A DNA stretch of 8,627 nucleotides, taken from NCBI GenBank assembly GCA_964409905.1, contig CAYPET010000041.1:1-8627 (forward strand), written 5' to 3'. This document shows positions 6,716 to 8,627 of the stretch, piece after piece. Each line of letters begins with the position of its first letter. Within the stretch, counting starts at the first letter, position 1. The notes beneath the pieces were generated by a model that searched no databases, was not told the DNA's origin, and worked only from the letters and a program-made list of their open reading frames with translations. Origin of the DNA: JAGNRR01 sp964409905. Lineage in GTDB: Bacteria; Bacteroidota; Bacteroidia; Chitinophagales; Chitinophagaceae. Made by a program: the position numbers and the translations under genes.

Positions 6716-7762
6716 CTTATAAAAACCAGCATTGCTGATGTTAAAAGGTGAATTGTCTTGAATGCTCTGTGGCCCTGTCCAGGTTTAGGTCAAAGCACCA
6801 CCACCACTTAATGTCATTAAAGTTCCATCACACACAGTATCATTCGGTGACACAGTAGAAACAAAAACATTGGGTAACGGATTAACCTCAACATGAACCG
6901 TTGCGGTGTTACTACATAAATTAGCATCTGTACCTGTTACCATATAATTTCCTGTTGCTGTTGCGGCAAAAGGGGTATTATAGACAATTGTTTGCGGCCC
7001 TGTCCAGCTATATGTCAAAGCACCACCACCTGATAATGTAAGCAATGCTCCACTACAGAAAGTGTCATTCGGAACTACCGAAGTGACACTAACCACTGGT
7101 AATGAATGAACGGTGAGTAATACACTAGATGTGTTGCTACAACCATTGGCATCTGTACCAGTAACCACATAATTACCTGTTGTAGTGGCCGTAAAAGCGG
7201 TACCATTGGTTATGGTTTACGGCCCAGTCCAACTATACGTATTGGCACCCGAGCCACTAATCGTAACCGCAGTATTTGTACAAACACTATCATTAGGCTG
7301 TATAGAACCAACAACAACAGAAGGTAAAGGAAGCACATGAAGTTGTTGACTGACTGTATCTGAACAACCAAAATTATTGGTACCAATTATTGTATACGAG
7401 CCAGAATTTAATGCCACAAACGGTGTCCCATTTACAATGGATTGAGGGCCACTGATTGTTATTGCCGGGGCACCAGTTGCCGATAAGGTAGTACTGACAC
7501 CACTACAAACCGTATCATTCGGACTAATATTGACAGTGAGTGTAGGCAACGGATTAACGGTGATATAAATACAATCTTGTGCACTACAGTTGCCATTAGC
7601 ACCCGTCACCACATACATCTGAGAGTTTGTTGGCACAAAAGATTGATTATTCACCACAGCATTCGACCAAGTATAACTTGTTGCCGTGCCGGTTCCGGTG
7701 AGCGTAGTACTTTGGCCCAAACATAAAGTATCAGAGCTGGCTGTTGCGACCACGGTCGGCAA
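6446..7762 (-). repeat. Tandem array of six Ig-like repeats
   Basis: Six units in protein order: 7762-7550, 7549-7328, 7327-7103, 7102-6878, 6877-6653 and 6652-6446. Units 3, 4 and 5 are each exactly 225 bp (75 codons), counting through the stops. Each unit starts with LP, has Cys in a CxG-like context and a second Cys near NxCS, and most contain W or WTGP. Units 4 and 5 share a 17-base identical block (7014-7030 and 6789-6805) exactly 225 bp apart, encoding GGGAL, which points to recent duplication or exchange. The two nonsense codons sit in units 3 and 5, in the same conserved motif. Confidence 0.85.
6785..7168 (-). CDS. Middle piece: Ig-like repeats between the two in-frame stops
   Basis: A 127-residue open piece bounded by TAA at 7217-7219 upstream and TAA at 6785-6787 downstream; GTG at 7168 is only a nominal start. 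It holds the end of Ig-like repeat 3 (VTGTDANGCSN), all of repeat 4 (residues 23-97) and the first 30 residues of repeat 5. Each repeat follows the plan LPxVxVxxVxPNDTxCxG, TLSGGGALTYSWTGPQTI, FxATxTGNYxVTGTDANxCSNT. The two cysteines per repeat, about 45 residues apart, probably form a disulphide bond, as in extracellular Ig-like folds (inference). It almost certainly has no independent function. Confidence 0.6.
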   Translation of the reverse strand: MVTGTDANGCSNTSSVLLTVHSLPVVSVTSVVPNDTFCSGALLTLSGGGALTYSWTGPQTIVYNTPFAATATGNYMVTGTDANLCSNTATVHVEVNPLPNVFVSTVSPNDTVCDGTLMTLSGGGALT

Positions 7763-8539
7763 GGTATCTATTGTTATATAACCCACTCGAATCGTATCAT
7801 CTTGTAAATTAGCCAATGTATCTTTTACCAAAAGGGTTACTGTATAAGAACCTGGTGATGCATAAGTGTGCGTGGGTGCCGCCAGAATACTAGTATCGCC
7901 ATCGCCAAAATCCCAATGATACAAATCAGCATCAACACTGTTATTAATGAAGGATACGGTACCTGAATCACATAAATTTCCGCTTGTTGAAGAAAAATTA
8001 GCAAAAGGCACAGGCGTCTTGAAGAAAGAATCTGTTTGAACGACACTCCATAAACCACTAGTATCTCGAAACTGAATATTAAAGTATCGCGCTCCTTTTG
8101 GAGTCGTTACTAGGTTAACCGCCGTATTTAGGTTAAAATCTTTTGTCGGAGTTGACAAGTTTACATTTACGGCATTCGCAATATCGTTATCAACCCAATA
8201 GCGATAAGCCACTATTAAATTTGGATTGCTTGGAGGACTTTTTATTTTATAAACAAATTGGCTGACTACCTGGCTCCACAGTCCTATAGTGTCTTGAAAA
8301 CGTACATGGGCAACATGCAAACCTGCGGGTAGCGCATTCATATTAATAGCCGTGTTTAATTGAAAATTACTTGTTGGTGTTATGCTTTGTGTCACACGAG
8401 ACAAATAATCATCATTAAACCAATATTCATATTTAGTCACCAAATTATTTACGTTTTGACTAGCACCATTCTTCTCAAAAAATTGACTAAAGACCTGACT
8501 CCATGCACCCAAAGTATCTTTAAACCGTATATTGAGCAC
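7217..8539 (-). CDS. N-proximal piece: YxYW repeats, PKD domain 1 and Ig-like repeats 1-3
   Basis: A 440-residue piece from a nominal GTG at 8539. The frame stays open to 8623, and GTG 8539 falls inside a repeat, so the real start lies outside the window. Residues 1-23 end a first YxYW-type repeat; 36-98 and 111-174 are two more (KYEYWFNDD and AYRYWVDND, each ending in RFQDTIGLWSQV or QFRDTSGLWSVV). Residues 176-257 form a PKD domain with YHWDFGDGDTS and PTHTYASPGSYTVTLLV. Ig-like repeats begin at 260, 331 and 405. The piece ends at TAA 7217-7219 directly after YSWTGP, where sister repeats read GPQ. Codon use and base composition look like the neighbours, so nothing marks it as foreign. Confidence 0.7.
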   Translation of the reverse strand: MLNIRFKDTLGAWSQVFSQFFEKNGASQNVNNLVTKYEYWFNDDYLSRVTQSITPTSNFQLNTAINMNALPAGLHVAHVRFQDTIGLWSQVVSQFVYKIKSPPSNPNLIVAYRYWVDNDIANAVNVNLSTPTKDFNLNTAVNLVTTPKGARYFNIQFRDTSGLWSVVQTDSFFKTPVPFANFSSTSGNLCDSGTVSFINNSVDADLYHWDFGDGDTSILAAPTHTYASPGSYTVTLLVKDTLANLQDDTIRVGYITIDTLPTVVATASSDTLCLGQSTTLTGTGTATSYTWSNAVVNNQSFVPTNSQMYVVTGANGNCSAQDCIYITVNPLPTLTVNISPNDTVCSGVSTTLSATGAPAITISGPQSIVNGTPFVALNSGSYTIIGTNNFGCSDTVSQQLHVLPLPSVVVGSIQPNDSVCTNTAVTISGSGANTYSWTGP

Positions 8540-8576
8540 GTGTAAGCCATTAGGCAGGCTGCTGGCATTGGCATGT
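8018..8576 (-). repeat. YxYW-type repeats, two full copies and one partial
   Basis: Two full units lie at 8434-8246 and 8209-8018, with the tail of a third from about 8576 to 8471. Each begins with Y-x-Y-W followed by a D/N pair, continues with FxLNTAxN and LPxGLHV, and ends with RFxDTxGLWSQV plus QFFxK. Repeats of this type occur in Bacteroidota T9SS cargo proteins (from memory); their function is unknown to me. The third copy has lost its N-terminal half at the right-hand junction near 8577. Confidence 0.7.
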
Positions 8577-8627
8577 TGTAAGCTCCCCCAAAAATAGTAC
8601 GTTTTGAAAGTAGAAAAATCTCTTTAA
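8577..8627 (+). mobile_element. Possible terminus of an IS3-family-type insertion sequence (rest outside window)
   Basis: The coding repeat on the minus strand loses homology here, and its frame meets a TAA at 8624-8626. On the plus strand the segment starts with TG and carries CTCCCCCAAAAATAGTAC (8583-8600), then AT-rich sequence. A TG start and a C-run followed by an A-run are typical of IS3-family left inverted repeats, which precede the first transposase gene; on that reading the transposase would lie to the right. Only 51 bases are visible, with no second end, target duplication or transposase, so this is a pattern call. An assembly chimera or a diverged protein segment is possible. Confidence 0.35.

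Larger units (their letters stand above)
5951..8576 (-). pseudogene. Broken T9SS-secreted PKD/Ig-repeat surface protein (one gene in three same-frame pieces)
   Basis: One minus-strand frame runs from about 8576 to the TAG at 5951-5953 and encodes a modular cell-surface or secreted protein. The N-terminal signal peptide and start lie outside the window. It is interrupted by TAA at 7217-7219, where the repeat has glutamine in WTGPQ, and by TAA at 6785-6787, where the repeat has tyrosine in TYSW. All pieces share one frame, and translation through the stops restores complete repeats of exactly 75 codons, so these are point nonsense changes and not frameshifts. Repeat homology ends near 8577, at a possible insertion-sequence edge. 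rimM and trmD use TAA as a true stop, so reassignment is unlikely. Such proteins usually serve in adhesion, gliding or extracellular substrate binding, but the role here is unknown. Sequencing error is the main alternative to true gene decay. Confidence 0.75.

Noticed and set aside
6785..7219. Stop-codon reassignment (TAA read as an amino acid)
   Set aside because: The two positions would need different amino acids (Gln and Tyr). rimM and trmD end correctly at TAA, the latter inside a terminator hairpin.
6446..7762. CRISPR-like repeat array
   Set aside because: The periodicity is about 207-225 bp, in frame, and encodes conserved Ig-like protein units; there are no short repeats with unique spacers.
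7837..8058. Second minus-strand frame inside PKD domain 1
   Set aside because: The other frame carries the clear PKD motif with WDFGDGD; this one is an overlapping shadow.
8360..8545. Plus-strand open frame opposite the YxYW repeats
   Set aside because: The minus strand carries clear repeats; the plus-strand product is unremarkable and AT-driven.

Overview
The window reads as AT-rich chromosomal DNA of a member of the Bacteroidota. The signs are a fused SecD-SecF translocase gene, a DUF922 protein, a Bacteroidota-style alanine/sodium symporter with an N-terminal signal-like segment, TAnnTTTG promoter-like boxes with almost no Shine-Dalgarno sequences, and a large PKD/Ig-repeat surface protein ending in a type IX secretion (T9SS) type A sorting domain. 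No closer placement can be supported. Both ends cut through genes or elements, so the window may be a complete assembly contig.

Layout: 1-2253 (+) is the 3' three quarters of secDF, closed by a hairpin terminator (2274-2308). 2412-2975 (+) encodes a small, probably exported DUF922 protein with a zincin-type HEXXH motif. 3071-4669 (+) is an AGCS-family Na+/alanine symporter, overlapped by 4 bp by rimM (4666-5166, GTG start). trmD follows at 5222-5899 (+). A perfect 18-bp inverted repeat (5896-5934) separates this rightward group from a leftward gene and probably terminates both.

5951-8576 (-) is one long reading frame for a modular adhesin-like protein. In protein order it has at least three YxYW repeats, a PKD domain, six Ig-like repeats of about 69-75 residues, a second PKD domain and a T9SS sorting domain. 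The frame is interrupted twice by in-frame TAA codons, at 7217-7219 and 6785-6787, with no frameshift. It loses repeat homology near 8577. The last 51 bases there start with TG, carry a CCCCCAAAAA block and look like the terminus of an IS3-family-type insertion sequence. The most coherent reading is a surface-protein pseudogene, cut by an insertion and carrying nonsense mutations, with the assembly ending inside the repeated element.

Functionally, the left part is housekeeping (protein export, ribosome maturation, tRNA m1G37 methylation) plus amino-acid uptake, and the right part is accessory cell-surface DNA. I see no CRISPR array, tRNA, rRNA or multigene defence system. The items most worth a second look are the broken surface gene with its possible IS junction, the coupling of rimM to a symporter, and the promoter-like boxes lying almost on the start codons.
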